Assembly: GCA_030685235.1 (NCBI GenBank)
Contig: MU839124.1
Coordinates: forward strand, 186,001-250,000
DNA from: Copromyces sp. CBS 386.78
Lineage: Eukaryota > Ascomycota > Sordariomycetes > Sordariales > Sordariaceae
Direction: 5' to 3'
DNA: 64,000 nt
Shown one piece after another: positions 53,788-64,000 of the stretch. Numbering within the stretch: position 1 is the stretch's first letter; the number at the start of each line of letters is the position of its first letter. Made by a program: the position numbers and the translations under genes. The notes beneath the pieces were generated by a model. The model was not told the DNA's origin and made no database searches. It saw only the letters and a list, made by a program, of their open reading frames with translations.

Positions 53788-55131
53788 AGTTCTTAGCGTT
53801 GAACTTAGCGATTTACAGCCATCGTAATAGCAATTTGCAGCGAAATTTGTAACTATCGTCAAATTACGCGATTTCTTCACAACAACTATAACTATTAACT
53901 ACTATACAACTCTACTAAAACAATTTGTATTAATTTAATTCTAATGTCAATACGCTCGCTGTATTACGTTAAATTATTTATTTACTTTCTTTTTTTATAT
54001 AATATATCCGCTATTGATATTAGTAACAATTCTAATTCTTATTATATTAGTAGTAGAAATAAGTTTATACTTACCTTTCCCGCCCTATTGCCTATCCCTA
54101 CCTTTACTTAAGTATAAGAGGACAATAATAACGACTTATATAACGAAGGGGAATAATCTAATACTAATAAAGAAGAGGAAATACTTAATCTAATAATTGA
54201 AAATATAATACCCGTGCCTCTTTCGTTTGTAAAGGAGGTATAAGATATATTTAATGTATAGGGTCGTACTTAGAGCGTTATATTTAACTGTATATAGGCT
54301 GCTAACTATCGAAGTAGCAAGCTTATATATTACTGTTTTACGTATAATTAATATAGTTAGCCCCGTCCCTCTATAGTTAAGCTTAAAAAGATTAAGAGTT
54401 GTAAATATAGTTATAAATAGGTTAAGGTAGTTATTACCCTTGAATAGAATAATTAGTAATAGATTTATTAATTTACTACTAATCCTAAGAATTATATTTA
54501 TAATTACCGGCGATCCTTATACGAATTTATATATTTATAATATCGAAAGTTTAATAAGAGTAACGAAGTATTTAGAAAGGTTATTATATTAATTTACTAA
54601 TTTAATATTAGACTTTAAAATATTTTAGGCGTTATTAAACGGGAATTTAATATATTTATATTCACTTATAAAGATATTAAAAATTAGCGTTAATATATTA
54701 AAAAGACTATACGCCAAAATTATAAAGCTATTACTATTGTCGTTAAATATTTTAATAAAGCTAATATTATTTATATTATCGAGTAGGATAAAAACGATCC
54801 TTATCGTTTTATTAGCCTTATATAGGTATAGAAAGCTTGTTTTAAGTAATAAAAGAAGTATTTAAAATATTTAAGTATTAATAATATATATAAGACTAAT
54901 TGGTATAATTCCTAATTTTCTATATTTTTTAATTTTTATACTTATTTTACTAATAATAAAATATATTATAAATATAGTTACCCCCTTACTATCGTTATAG
55001 GTATAACGAATACGAACTCTATTTATTCTATTACGTTCGGGCTTATTAATAACGAACGGGTTAAAAGGTTTATATAGATAGTAAATACTATTGAGAATTT
55101 AAAGGTTAAAGTAGGGGCAACTAAATTAGAG

Positions 55132-55262
55132 GTTATCGTTACCGATTTCGATAGCCAATTAAAAATAACGCTCTTAACCGTATTTCTAGACGCTTAACAA
55201 CAGATCTACGTATTTTATATTAATTGTAACGTATTATTATAGGTAAAGAAGAAGTAGAAGCG
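55132..55262 (+). pseudogene. MULE transposase remnant
   Basis: The plus-strand frame reads VTDFDSQLK, LLTVFLDA, stop, QQIYVFYIN, then stop and VKKK. This is the second catalytic Asp block of MULE transposases (TDF..AL..A....FP.A..Q.C.FHI..N) with changes RIP can make: Gln to stop, and Cys, His and Asn codons altered. Only this block is confidently readable. Confidence 0.7.
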
Positions 55263-57231
55263 GGGAGAGGATAAGGGTAGCGATTCGGATTCGGATAATA
55301 AGCGCGAGCCTATTACTTTTAGCCCAGACGACGAAGAGATCTTGCAAACGGCCGGCTCGCCAGAGATATCACAAGCAGGGACATTACAAGTAGGGACATA
55401 GAAGGTTGTCGAGCATACCTATTATAATCTATTTAATTTCTAGAAGATAATAGTCTTTATACTTAATAAGGCAATATTTATCCAACGCTAAAAGTAATTA
55501 ATTACCGACTTTACTAACCAGCAGCGGATATTACTATATTTTCAAAATACGTATATATCGGTCCGCTATTAATAGGCATATTATTATACTTCTTAATATT
55601 GCAATTTCGGTTTAATTGTTACTTCTCCTAACGAATTTACTAACTACCGGGTAAAGGGTTTCTTAATTAGTAGTAAAACAAATATATTTAATCTCTTTAC
55701 TTCCCTTTACACAATAATAAACTAAGAATGTTATTAATAAATTAAAGACGTCGCTAACCAAGATATAAAAATACGTAGCGAATTTACTAAGCTAAGAATA
55801 GAAGTACTAAAAAAGCTTCCCTAATTAATAATATACTAAGGTCTTAAATTTATTCGTTATCAATTACGCCGCGCCCAATCTAAAATACCCTTAATATTAA
55901 AAAAGAGACTAGTACGAAATCTAGGACCTTATAATTATATTATATAACGGTAGTATAATATCCCCTATTATTATAAAATATTAAAGATATTCGAGGGTAG
56001 GGAGTAATTAACCCGTTAGGATATTTATTACTATTATTATATCCGGGAACTATTAGTAAATTTATCTTTCTAAATTTATACTCTTCTTAATTAACAATCT
56101 ACTCTAAAGTAAACGGGACCTATATTTATATATTAAAGACCCTAAGGTTACCGATAGAATTAGGGGACGGCCGAAGAATAGTATAATAGCGCTACTAAAG
56201 GACTAATAAATTCCTAATATTAAAGAAGGGAAAGGTAAGGGCAAATGGAAGGGGAAGGGTAATAGGAAGGGGAAAGGGAAGGGGAAGGGGAAGGGGAAGG
56301 TTATAAAGAGTAACTAAATTCTAAAACCATCCCTACGCCGGCGGAAGTCTAAATTTAAAATAATCGATAAAGTTAATACAAATAATAATAATAGTAATAC
56401 TATTTCTATATAATCTACTATTAAAGTATAAGAAAGAGAGAGCTTTTATAATTTAAATAATTCTCTTACGAAGTAATAGACCGCCCGGGCACGAATTACG
56501 GCAACCTAAACCTAGACTGCACCTTCTAATAATCCCCTTGCCCTTTCAAATTCTAACGAACAATTTGTCCGTAAAAAGCGTACTATAATACCTTCGTCAA
56601 TACTTATAATTATAATTAGAAGTAGGAAGATTATTAGGCCGTTAAGAAGAAAATTAAAGGAATAGAATAAGTAAATATTCAATACTAGCTAAGATATTAC
56701 CAAATATAATTTCCGAATATATTTCCCGTATTATATTATTATTAGAAATAATCCTAAAACTCCTAAATTACTTCTAACCGTCTTTATAATTTTAAATTCA
56801 TATTTTAACTATTACCAACCCCTGATAGAAGGTACTATAAGGACGCCTATAGTATAGTAGTATATAAGGACGCTTATATATTTCTACTAGTATTGTAAAT
56901 TGTAGAAACCCCTATTCGAATCCTATTTATAACTATTTATAACTATTTTTCTCTATTTCTATCTATATCACCTCCCTATTACTTCCTTAGTACCCAAAAT
57001 TTAGTCCGGTTGGTTATATTAGCGCGGGGGGAGGGGGGGGGGCGAGCTAGGGGATAGGAGATATAGGCACGCCGTAAGACATACTATCTCTCGGTCGCTA
57101 TAAACGGGTGCCTTATTGCTACGGCAGGGTATCTATAAGGCGATTCGACTAGGGTGCGCAGAATAAGCCGTATTGAACTCCTTTTTTTATTATTATATAC
57201 AACGGCGACGGCGACGTTATCGCAAACAACC

Positions 57232-57356
57232 ATCATTTTGTAGGGTTAGGGATTAATATGGCACTGCCCGTGTAAGGATCCCTTCCCTGGCTTCCCTATA
57301 CGGGCTATTAGGCACTGCCCGTATATGGAAGTGGCACTGCCCGCCGAGGGACTCTC
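57232..57356. repeat. Right terminal inverted repeat of the MULE
   Basis: Reverse complement of the left repeat. Both repeats lack the heavy CpA loss of the interior. Confidence 0.9.
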
Positions 57357-57582
57357 GGGGGAAATGTCAGCATTTTGTTTCAGCAGCCCTCTTGACTCGC
57401 CGCTTTATCTAAACTCCCATTGCTCCGTTGTGGTGCAATTCAGCATCAGAAAACGATCTCAAAAGACGTTCATGTGTGTGAAATCAGTGGAATTCGTGTA
57501 TCTAGATCTCTATTGTATATGACCGAACAAACAATCTCTAATCCGGCTGGTCCCTAACAGCCCAGCGCCATTGAAGCTCCCT

Positions 57583-58476
57583 TTACCAGGGCACCTCGGT
57601 AAGGTCAGTAGCATTATAGAACTTGCCATTATCTTCCTTGGTGAGGCCGTCGAGCTACACATATCACAGTAAACGTCAGTAAAACAAACTCCAGTTCTCG
57701 AGAGAGCCAAGGGAAAACTCACCAGCTTAACGATAAACGCCGCACTATCCCCCACCGTAACCGGCGCCTTTTCCCCAAGCCCCACCTTCTGCGCAACCCA
57801 ATTCCCCGGTCCCGTCTGGACCAGCCCCGGGTGCAGCGCAATGGTAGTCAACCACTCCTTCTGGCTGCTCGCAATACCAGCCGTAAGCCAGTTCAGCGCC
57901 GCCTTCGCGCCTCCATATGCCGGCAGGATCCAGGCCGCCAGGGCATCCACAAGCCCGATACTTCCAGCCGTGGTTGAGACACTGGCCCACTTGGGCTCCG
58001 TGCCCTTCTTCAGCAGCGGCAAAATCGCCTGGAAGAGGAGCAAGGGGCCGATGGCGTTGATGTGGTAGTTCTCCAGCATGTCCTTGGTGTCGACCTCCTC
58101 GATGGGAACGGTGGAGGGCATGGCGCCCGCATTCGCGATGGCGATGTCGATTTTGTCGATTCCCTGGGCTTTGATGGCCTCGACGGCGCGCGCCGGGTCG
58201 GTGGAGGAGGTGGATTCGATGTGAACAAGGAGGAGGCGGGAGCCGGGGGCCGTGGGAGCGGCCTTGAGCTCCGCGACGGAGGGAGCGGAGAGATCGCGGA
58301 CAGAGCCGATTACGACGTGGTTGGGGCGGGAGAGATAGAGCTTGGCGATGCCGGAGCCGATGCCTGAGGGGAACTTTGTGTTAGTTTTTGCTCAAGAGTG
58401 TAAAGGGAGAGTTTTTGGGGGACGTACCCTTGCCTACACCGCTGATGAAGACGACGGTGGAATCTGTCACGGCCAT
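57583..58476 (-). CDS. Short-chain dehydrogenase, norsolorinic acid ketoreductase-like, 3 exons
   Basis: Exons 58476-58428, 58363-57723 and 57654-57583 give 253 residues, normal for classical SDRs; phases are 1 and 0 and branch sites are visible. The cofactor loop GVGKGIGSGIAKLYL lies at residues 13-27 and is split by intron 1. NVVIGSVRDL-like text (HVVIGSVRDL) suits NADPH. The structural NAG motif is IAIANAGAM (near 95), and the catalytic Ser is in SVSTTAGS (near 150) with Tyr/Lys in AYGGAKAALN (near 170). The closest remembered family is the aflatoxin Nor-1-like ketoreductases, which reduce aryl ketones, though many fungal members have other substrates. The third exon (23 codons) ends TEVPW. 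It sits 220 bp from the MULE and is divergent from the Ayr1-like SDR gene. Confidence 0.88.
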
Positions 58477-59489
58477 GGTGATGTACGGTTCTTGGTGGAT
58501 TTGTGAGTTGGTCTGGGTCAGTGGTACTCGAAGAGGATGATGGGGGAGCTGTAGAACAACCGTTGTAACAGCCGAGCCTTTTAAAGAACTACAGATGGTA
58601 GTGATTCTGCGGATTTGTCAGTTCCATGGAGAGACTGGCTGACCAAGCTGCTTGGCCTCCCTCGTGCGCTTCATCATGATGCCTCGAAATGACGAGTCGA
58701 CGACCTAGGTGGGCAGAATACGATGCGGCGTCGTACTGGGCTAGTGCCTGGGATCGGATGGGATGATTGGTAATTGTAGGGCAATCGATCTTTGTCTTGA
58801 TGGAGAAATATTGTCTCAGTCTCGGGAGGTCGTGAACCGGTCAGTTTTTGGAACTTTCGATGATATTGGTTGCGGGAAGGGAAGGCGGGTAAGCTGCAGG
58901 GTTACCCTTGTCCTCATCTTTGATTGGCCCAGACACCCTGGCCGCTGCCGAAACGGGCAAAAAGTCTTGTAGTCACCGGGCGGATCCTTCAATAACACCG
59001 TGCTCAACCATCCTGAAGCTCATACCCGATCCCGCGAAGGCCAGCTACTTTTCGAGACAACACCTGGCTCTTGTGTCGTGCATGCTGATGGCACTCATCT
59101 TTGGAGCCATGTCAGACATTGCAACGCCAAGGCTTCAACAAAGTGATGCTTACCTGCCAAAGACCCCGACAGAGATCTGTACTTCCCGTGCGAGCACAGT
59201 TGTTTTCTGGTTACCATGTGAGGATCTTGATACTCCATATCCTTTCCCGGTCCGAAGCATCACCGGAGGTATCACCATCATCACCTCCGAAAGCTCGAGA
59301 ACATGCTCATGACCGTGCCATCGACCCTGAAAATATCTGCAGATGGATTCATAACATGAGTCCGAGGAAACCGAACCACCTCTAGACATCATGTTCACTC
59401 ATTCTTACCCTCCTTCTTCTTCTCATCACTCTCCCGCCACGCCTCGCTCCTCACTTAGCGCCCGACAACCACCACAGAGCAAGTCAAAA
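58477..59489. other. Divergent promoter region between two SDR genes
   Basis: About 1 kb separates the start codons of the Nor-1-like (minus) and Ayr1-like (plus) genes. Short open frames here have no domain. Shared regulation is possible but no duplicated site was recognised. Confidence 0.45.
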
Positions 59490-60668
59490 ATGGCACCTCA
59501 AGCACAAAAGTTTGCCCTAATCACAGGATGTGGCGCCGGTGGCATCGGCGAGGCTCTCATCCTCGAGTACCAGCGCCGCGGCATCCACCCCATTGCCACC
59601 CTTCTGCCCTTCGAGTCGAGCGAGCACCTCGACAAGGCAAGAATTACATGGTTCAGACTGGATGTTACCAACGAGGAGTCTGTTGTTCAGTTGAAGAAGG
59701 ATATTGCTGAGTTGACCAAGGGGCGTTTGGACTTTTTGGTTAATAATGCGTGAGTTTCGACAACGTTCCTGATGACGAGGGCGGGAGTGTTCAATAGCTG
59801 ACATGTTGCGGGTACCAGCGGCATTTGCTACACTATGACAGCCATTGACACGGACGTCAAGTCTGTTCAACGCATGTTTGATGTTAACCTCTTTGGCCCA
59901 ATGAGAATGGTACATCATTTCCATGATATGCTGATTGCGTCCTCTGGGATCATCGTCAACATTGGCTCCATTGGCGGCATTGTGCCCTTCGTTTATGGCT
60001 GTGAGTCCAGGATCCTTTTCTTTCAAATGGGTGCTCGACTGATCCAAACAACAGCATCCTACAATGCCTCCAAGGCCGCTCTTGCACACTGGGGTAACAG
60101 CTTGCGCGTAGAGCTGGCACCGCTCGGCGTCAGGGTTCTAGTGGTAAGTCTTAAGCATTTGGGTTAACCTTTATCATAATGTTCCACTCACAATCCTGCC
60201 ATCACAGATCATCTCCGGAGAAGTCGGCACCAACATTCTCAAGAACGATCACGGGAGGTCCCTGCCAGAGGGGTCATACTACTCGCCTATGGCCGAGGAG
60301 TTCAAGAACCATGTCCACAGGACACCTGGTAAGCCCTCACCATAAAACACTTACTCTCTGTCGCAGTTTTCTAACAATGACTACCCAGATGCTGCCACCG
60401 ATCGCTTCGTCTACGCCAAGAACGTCGTTGGCGAGTCTCTCAAAACATCCCCTACCACTTGGTTCTGGACTGGAAGCTACTCCGGTGTCATCCGCTTCAT
60501 GCATACCTTCTTTCCCAAGACGATATTTGTACGTGCTCTCGGAATTTTAATTTGACTGAAGAGGTTTTGCTGACTGGTCGCTTATAGGATCGCTGGTTCT
60601 CGAGCGTGTTCAACCTGGCTAAGTTGAAGGAAGCGCACGATGCGGCGATGAAGAAGAAGGTGGCTTAA
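59490..60668 (+). CDS. Short-chain dehydrogenase, Ayr1-like, 6 exons
   Basis: Exons 59490-59749, 59819-60000, 60055-60143, 60208-60328, 60389-60528 and 60588-60668 give 290 residues; five small introns (53-69 nt) all have GT-AG ends and consistent phases (2, 1, 0, 1, 0). The cofactor loop is TGCGAGGIGEALILEY (near residue 12), followed by FLVNNAGICY (near 85), the catalytic Ser in NIGSIGGIVPF (near 135) and SSYNASKAALAHWGNSLRVELAPLGV with the Tyr and Lys (near 150). This is the pattern of yeast Ayr1, which reduces 1-acyl-dihydroxyacetone phosphate in lipid synthesis. The C-terminus has a hydrophobic, aromatic part (TWFWTGSYSGVIRFMHTFFP) that could bind lipid membranes. A farther in-frame ATG at 59391 is not used because it adds low-complexity Ser/Pro text. 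Confidence 0.9.
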
Positions 60669-61360
60669 GCGCGGTATTCCTTTTGTCTGTCTGGACCTTC
60701 CTGGAAACTATGGGCGTTGGTATTGGGATAAGCTGTCAGGAGTTTCGGCCGAGTACGAGGACGTTGGATTTAGCTATTAATTCAATCCACCCTGAGACGG
60801 AATGAGAGTCTTCCAGACCGTGCTCCTACAGTCACGCCTACATCGCTCCATTTACAATTCCAATTACCAAAGTGTCTGCCCAAAAGAAATTCCTGGCTTT
60901 GGTCAAAAGGAGGGAAATTCTCCGTCATATCCTCCCATTCTGGTGCGCACACATGGATAAAAGCACGTAACGGACGACCACTGTGATTTCGAGCGTGGTA
61001 ATGAGGTAGGTGGAAGGATGTAAGCTCTGTGACAAGGTCTCTATTGGAGGAGCGGGTAGATTGAATACTTTAAAGGGAAATGAAAGGGGGAACTGGAAAA
61101 GGCCGGCCTATTATGCAGAAACAGGACGATGGTAAGTTACCTTATGTTGTGGCCCAATGCGTTAGAAGACAAGCAAGCCACTTCGGTGAGCACCACTATT
61201 TCACCAACTAGAGAAGGCCAAAGAAAGAAAAAAAACAATCATGACATTGCAGAACATGCACTTCAAAAGATTTGCTAGCATAAGAACCCTTTAATTCTCC
61301 TCTAAGCCTTTGCACACTGAATCCGATTTATCAAAAACAGGAAGGAAGCACCAACCCAAT
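60669..61360. other. Convergent 3' intergenic region
   Basis: About 690 bp between the stop codons of the Ayr1-like and cupin genes. No feature recognised. Confidence 0.5.
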
Positions 61361-62034
61361 CTACCGCCCCTCATAATGCTCCTTCAAACTCCCCAAATAC
61401 CCCTCAACCTTCTCGCCCCTCGCATCCACCACCTCCTTACAATCCAACAACACCCACATCACCCTCCCCGGCAGCGTTCCATTCCCCGTGACATTTACCC
61501 ACTTATGCGCCGTCGCTCTCTGCACGCTCACATCTCCCTGGCGCATAATGCGCTTCTCGCCCGAGTCCAGAATCAACTCAAACACGCCCTCGACAATGAT
61601 GCCGTAGTCGATGGTCATGGCGCGGTGGAGGGGGGACTCGACGCCCGGGCCGAAGTCGATCATGCGCACTATGGAGCCCGATTTGTAGTGGAAGGGGGGC
61701 TTTTCTCTTGCATCAGTACCACCAGTTCGTGGGAAAAAGGTGGGTAGACGGGAATAATAGGGGTGGGAAAAAAAAAACATACCTCCTTCTCCTTAGCCTT
61801 CTGGATATCAACATTGTTGTTGAGATCCACCGGCGTCTCTTGTGTAGAGTAGAGCAAGTTGGAGATGGCTTGGTTCTGGACCATGAAGCGGTGGTGGTCG
61901 CCGTGGTCGGAATGCAGGAAGACTGAGTCGCCTTGCTCGTTGAGGCCGGTGATGTGCCGGACAATTTGGCGGAGGCCGGGGGCGGGGAAGGATTCGACGT
62001 AGTAGCCGTTGGGGTTGTTATTGGGAGGTGCCAT
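61361..62034 (-). CDS. Cupin-domain protein, 2 exons
   Basis: Exons 62034-61783 and 61699-61361 (83-nt intron, GTATGT donor, AAAAG acceptor forced by frame) give 196 residues. The C-terminal half is a single cupin barrel: VRMIDFGPGVESPLHRAMTIDYGIIVEGVFEL is motif 1, though with fewer His than the metal-binding consensus, and RQGDVSVQRATAHKWVNVT is motif 2 with its His. The N-terminal half (GLRQIVRHITGLNEQGDSVFL) matches the common fungal arrangement of this cupin subfamily. Some members act in small-molecule metabolism, often beside SDRs, but no activity can be assigned. An acidic-basic KAKEKE stretch flanks the intron. A GAT-type microsatellite lies in the leader. It is 306 bp from the next SDR gene on the same strand. 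Confidence 0.82.
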
Positions 62035-62057
62035 GGTGAATGTGTGTTGGGGGAGGT

Positions 62058-62080
62058 GATGATGATGATGATGATGATGA
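62058..62080. repeat. GAT trinucleotide microsatellite
   Basis: Nearly eight GAT units lie about 25 bp upstream of the cupin start codon, within its probable 5' leader. Confidence 0.85.
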
Positions 62081-62340
62081 ATGGAAGTGTTGAAGATGTG
62101 TGAATGAGGCTGAAGTTCTGGGATATGTGAGTGGAATGAGTTAGGAGATACTGTTGTGGAGGGACATATGATGAGACCTTCTTATGCAGCTTTTGGGGAC
62201 GTGTGATGATGGACCGAATGTTACAGCCGTAAACAGCATCACGTTTGCTCGCATTTAAGCATCGAATCGCATTAAATCGTAAAATATAGAGCATATAATA
62301 TACCCTTGATCAACCTCCCGGTTTGTCAGACCCCGGGCCA

Positions 62341-63425
62341 TCAGACATGGGCAGCAAGCGTGGTACCCCCATCCAAAATCATGTTGCACCCGGTAGCATA
62401 GCTCGCTCTCGGACTAGACAGAAACATGACCGCGTCGGCAACTTCCTCGGCCAGCGCAATCCTTCCGAGCGGAACGGCTTTCTGGATCATCTCTCCGAGC
62501 TCGGGGATGTCATCCATGGCCTTGCGAATCATAGGGGTATCGACCCATGAAGGACACACGCTATTGACCCGGATTCCGTGTTTGGCGTTATCGAGTGCTA
62601 TCGGAAGGTTCGTCAGCTTGTGATCTATCTACACCAACGCCGGAACGGACCCTTTCTGTTACCCTAAGCAGGGACGGCAATTTGTGTAACCCAACCCACG
62701 CCAACCCGCATTACCCCATGAAAAGAGCCAAAGGAACTTACCAGCATTCTTGGTAACACCATTAACTGCATGCTTGGCGGCCGTGTACTGGACCATACCC
62801 GGGGTAGCAACGAACCCCGAAGCTGACCCCAGGTTGACAATGCTACCGCGCGCGACACCCCGCGCGGGAACGGCTTCGTCAACGGGAACGGGGTCTTGGG
62901 TCTTTATGATGGCGGAGAGAGCGCGGGTGACGAGGAAGGTGCCGGTTACGTTGACCTTGAACATCTTTTCGAACTCGGCGACGCTGGCTTCGGCGATTTC
63001 GTTGGCTAATTGGACTCCGACCTGTTACCAAGGAGGGGTGTCAGTGTGGGCTGGTGATTGGGGGTTCATGGGTGGTAGGGCTTACACCAGCGCTGTTCAC
63101 TGCGTAGTCGATTCGACCGAGGATCCGATGTGCATGTGCGATGGCTTCATCAACGGATTCTTCCTTTGTGACATCAATGGCAACAGGTTCTGCCAGAATA
63201 TTTGGATGGGTAGCGAGAGATTTGCACTCTGCTGCCACCGCTGCGGCAGCTTCGAGGGTAAGGTCTGCCACGACGATGCCCCGAACACCATATCGGGCAA
63301 AGGCCAACGCGCATGCTTTGCCAATACCGCTTGCTGCAAAGAAGATTAATAGGTTAGCAAAAGCGGTTGTGAGGAGAACAGAAGGCATCACCTCCGATAA
63401 CGAATGCCGAACCAGTGAGATCCAT
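62341..63425 (-). CDS. Short-chain dehydrogenase/reductase, classical type, 4 exons
   Basis: Exons 63425-63392, 63333-63086, 63021-62742 and 62597-62341 give 272 residues; introns are GT-AG with agreeing phases (1, 0, 1). The cofactor loop VIGGASGIGKACALAF (near residue 9) is split by intron 1. Asp in VADLTLEAA follows beta-2 and favours NAD. The DYAVNSAGV motif lies near residue 92. The catalytic Ser is in NLGSASGFVA and Tyr/Lys in VQYTAAKHAVNGVTKNAA (near 170-190). The C-terminal RVNSVCPSWVDTPM and LSSPRASYATGCNMILDGG complete the classical SDR signature. The substrate is unknown. Intron 3 is relatively long (144 nt) and could hide a small misplacement, but the joined frame is continuous. 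Confidence 0.88.
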
Positions 63426-64000
63426 GACTTCGGTTTGTAGCGATGTCTAGCTAGCAACAAAACCGAGTGTCATGCGCGCCGAAGGATTACCCATTTTATG
63501 CATCGGAAGGACGACATTTGCTGAAGGTTACCGAACACCGAGTTTGTCTACCAAGCTGGTGTCCGTCTGTCTCTTTTTTTGCGTTTCGAGATCTCAGCAA
63601 TCCTTTCGGCGAGGGTGTGAGATTGACGGTAGGATTTGATGCAGGTCAGATTTCCGTGTAAGACGGAGATGGGGCAATACCCGCCGGCGTTGCATCCCCG
63701 GGGGTAACCCCCAGTTCGACAGAGTAAGTGTTGGTACACCTCGCAGAAAGACTTTTTTTCGTGGAAATGCCGTGGGATAATTCCGTGTCCGTGAACGAAA
63801 CCCGAGATTGATGTTGGAGCAATTATTGGGCGGTATTTGGCCGTCATGGGTATCGGGAACCGGCCGGTTGACCTGATGAGAAGAGACATAGTATGACGGT
63901 CTTGACGATATAACATCAGAGTTTGACTCCCTTTCTCATCATCATCAACTTCAAGCATCAATTTTCTCGGTTCTGTCCATCAACAAACCTTCCCTCTCTC
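63426..64000. other. Terminal intergenic region
   Basis: Upstream region of the last SDR gene to the window edge. A minus-strand 137-codon frame at 63961-63548 has no domain. No gene is supported here. Confidence 0.4.

Larger units (their letters stand above)
53655..57364. mobile_element. Mutator-like (MULE) DNA transposon, RIP-mutated
   Basis: The element spans 53663-57356 and is flanked by identical 8-bp target duplications GGGGGAAA (53655-53662 and 57357-57364). Terminal inverted repeats of 125 bp begin GAGASTCCCTCGGCGGGC and stay GC-rich with intact CpA. Motifs of the type CGGGCAGTGCC recur within each repeat, a likely transposase binding site. The interior is AT-rich and nearly free of CpA/TpG, with stops in every frame. 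A transposase trace is readable on the plus strand at 55132-55262. An 8-bp duplication is at the short end of the 8-11 bp range of MULEs. Confidence 0.85.

Noticed and set aside
56222..56310. Possible microsatellite or telomere-like repeat (GGAAGG units)
   Set aside because: Irregular purine-rich run inside the MULE interior, possibly an original Lys/Gly-coding stretch; not telomeric in unit.
32648..63425. Secondary-metabolite cluster with a core synthase
   Set aside because: No PKS, NRPS, terpene synthase, DMATS or P450 signature is readable in the window, so only an oxidoreductase-rich region is claimed.

Overview
This is nuclear DNA of a filamentous ascomycete, most likely a member of the Sordariales and Neurospora-like. 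The genes are intron-bearing, with short 50-130 nt GT-AG introns and CTAAC/CTGAC-type branch points, and their codons favour C or G at third positions. Two AT-rich islands (25.9-31.8 kb and 53.7-57.3 kb) are nearly free of CpA and TpG, the signature of repeat-induced point mutation (RIP). Two intron-containing nuclear tRNA genes are present. The species assignment is inference only.

Layout. 1-9.4 kb is conserved housekeeping: a Ted1/Cdc1-type GPI-remodelling phosphoesterase (cut by the window edge), a secreted cyanovirin-N-type lectin, a small unknown protein divergent from a Tim17-like membrane protein, mitochondrial proline dehydrogenase, and the KEOPS subunit Cgi121. 11.5-25.2 kb holds a large Zn2Cys6 transcription factor, an endosulfine (Igo1-type) PP2A regulator, a large uncharacterised gene broken by two apparent single-base insertions, and a second transcription factor of the Fungal_trans_2 type. 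25.85-31.82 kb is a complete but RIP-destroyed Copia LTR retrotransposon on the minus strand. It has 166-bp LTRs, a near-perfect target duplication and a nested 413-bp terminal-inverted-repeat element that largely escaped RIP.

32.6-53.4 kb is rich in oxidoreductases: a pyridoxal-reductase-type aldo-keto reductase, three secreted BBE-type FAD oxidases that are paralogues of each other, a class A FAD monooxygenase and an epoxide hydrolase. Within it, 45.8-48.3 kb is a gene-free patch with tRNA-Glu(CTC), tRNA-Ile(AAT), a foldback element and two MITE-like elements that abut on a single TA dinucleotide. 53.66-57.36 kb is a RIP-mutated Mutator-like (MULE) transposon with 125-bp inverted repeats and an 8-bp target duplication. 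57.6-63.4 kb continues the metabolic theme with a norsolorinic-acid-ketoreductase-like SDR, an Ayr1-like SDR, a cupin and a third SDR.

How the genes may work together. The run of AKR, three FAD oxidases, FMO, epoxide hydrolase, three SDRs and a cupin looks like an accessory metabolic region (tailoring or catabolic) split by transposons. No PKS, NRPS, terpene synthase or P450 is visible here, so it cannot be called a biosynthetic cluster from this window alone. All exon-intron models below were built by hand from splice signals and reading-frame continuity.
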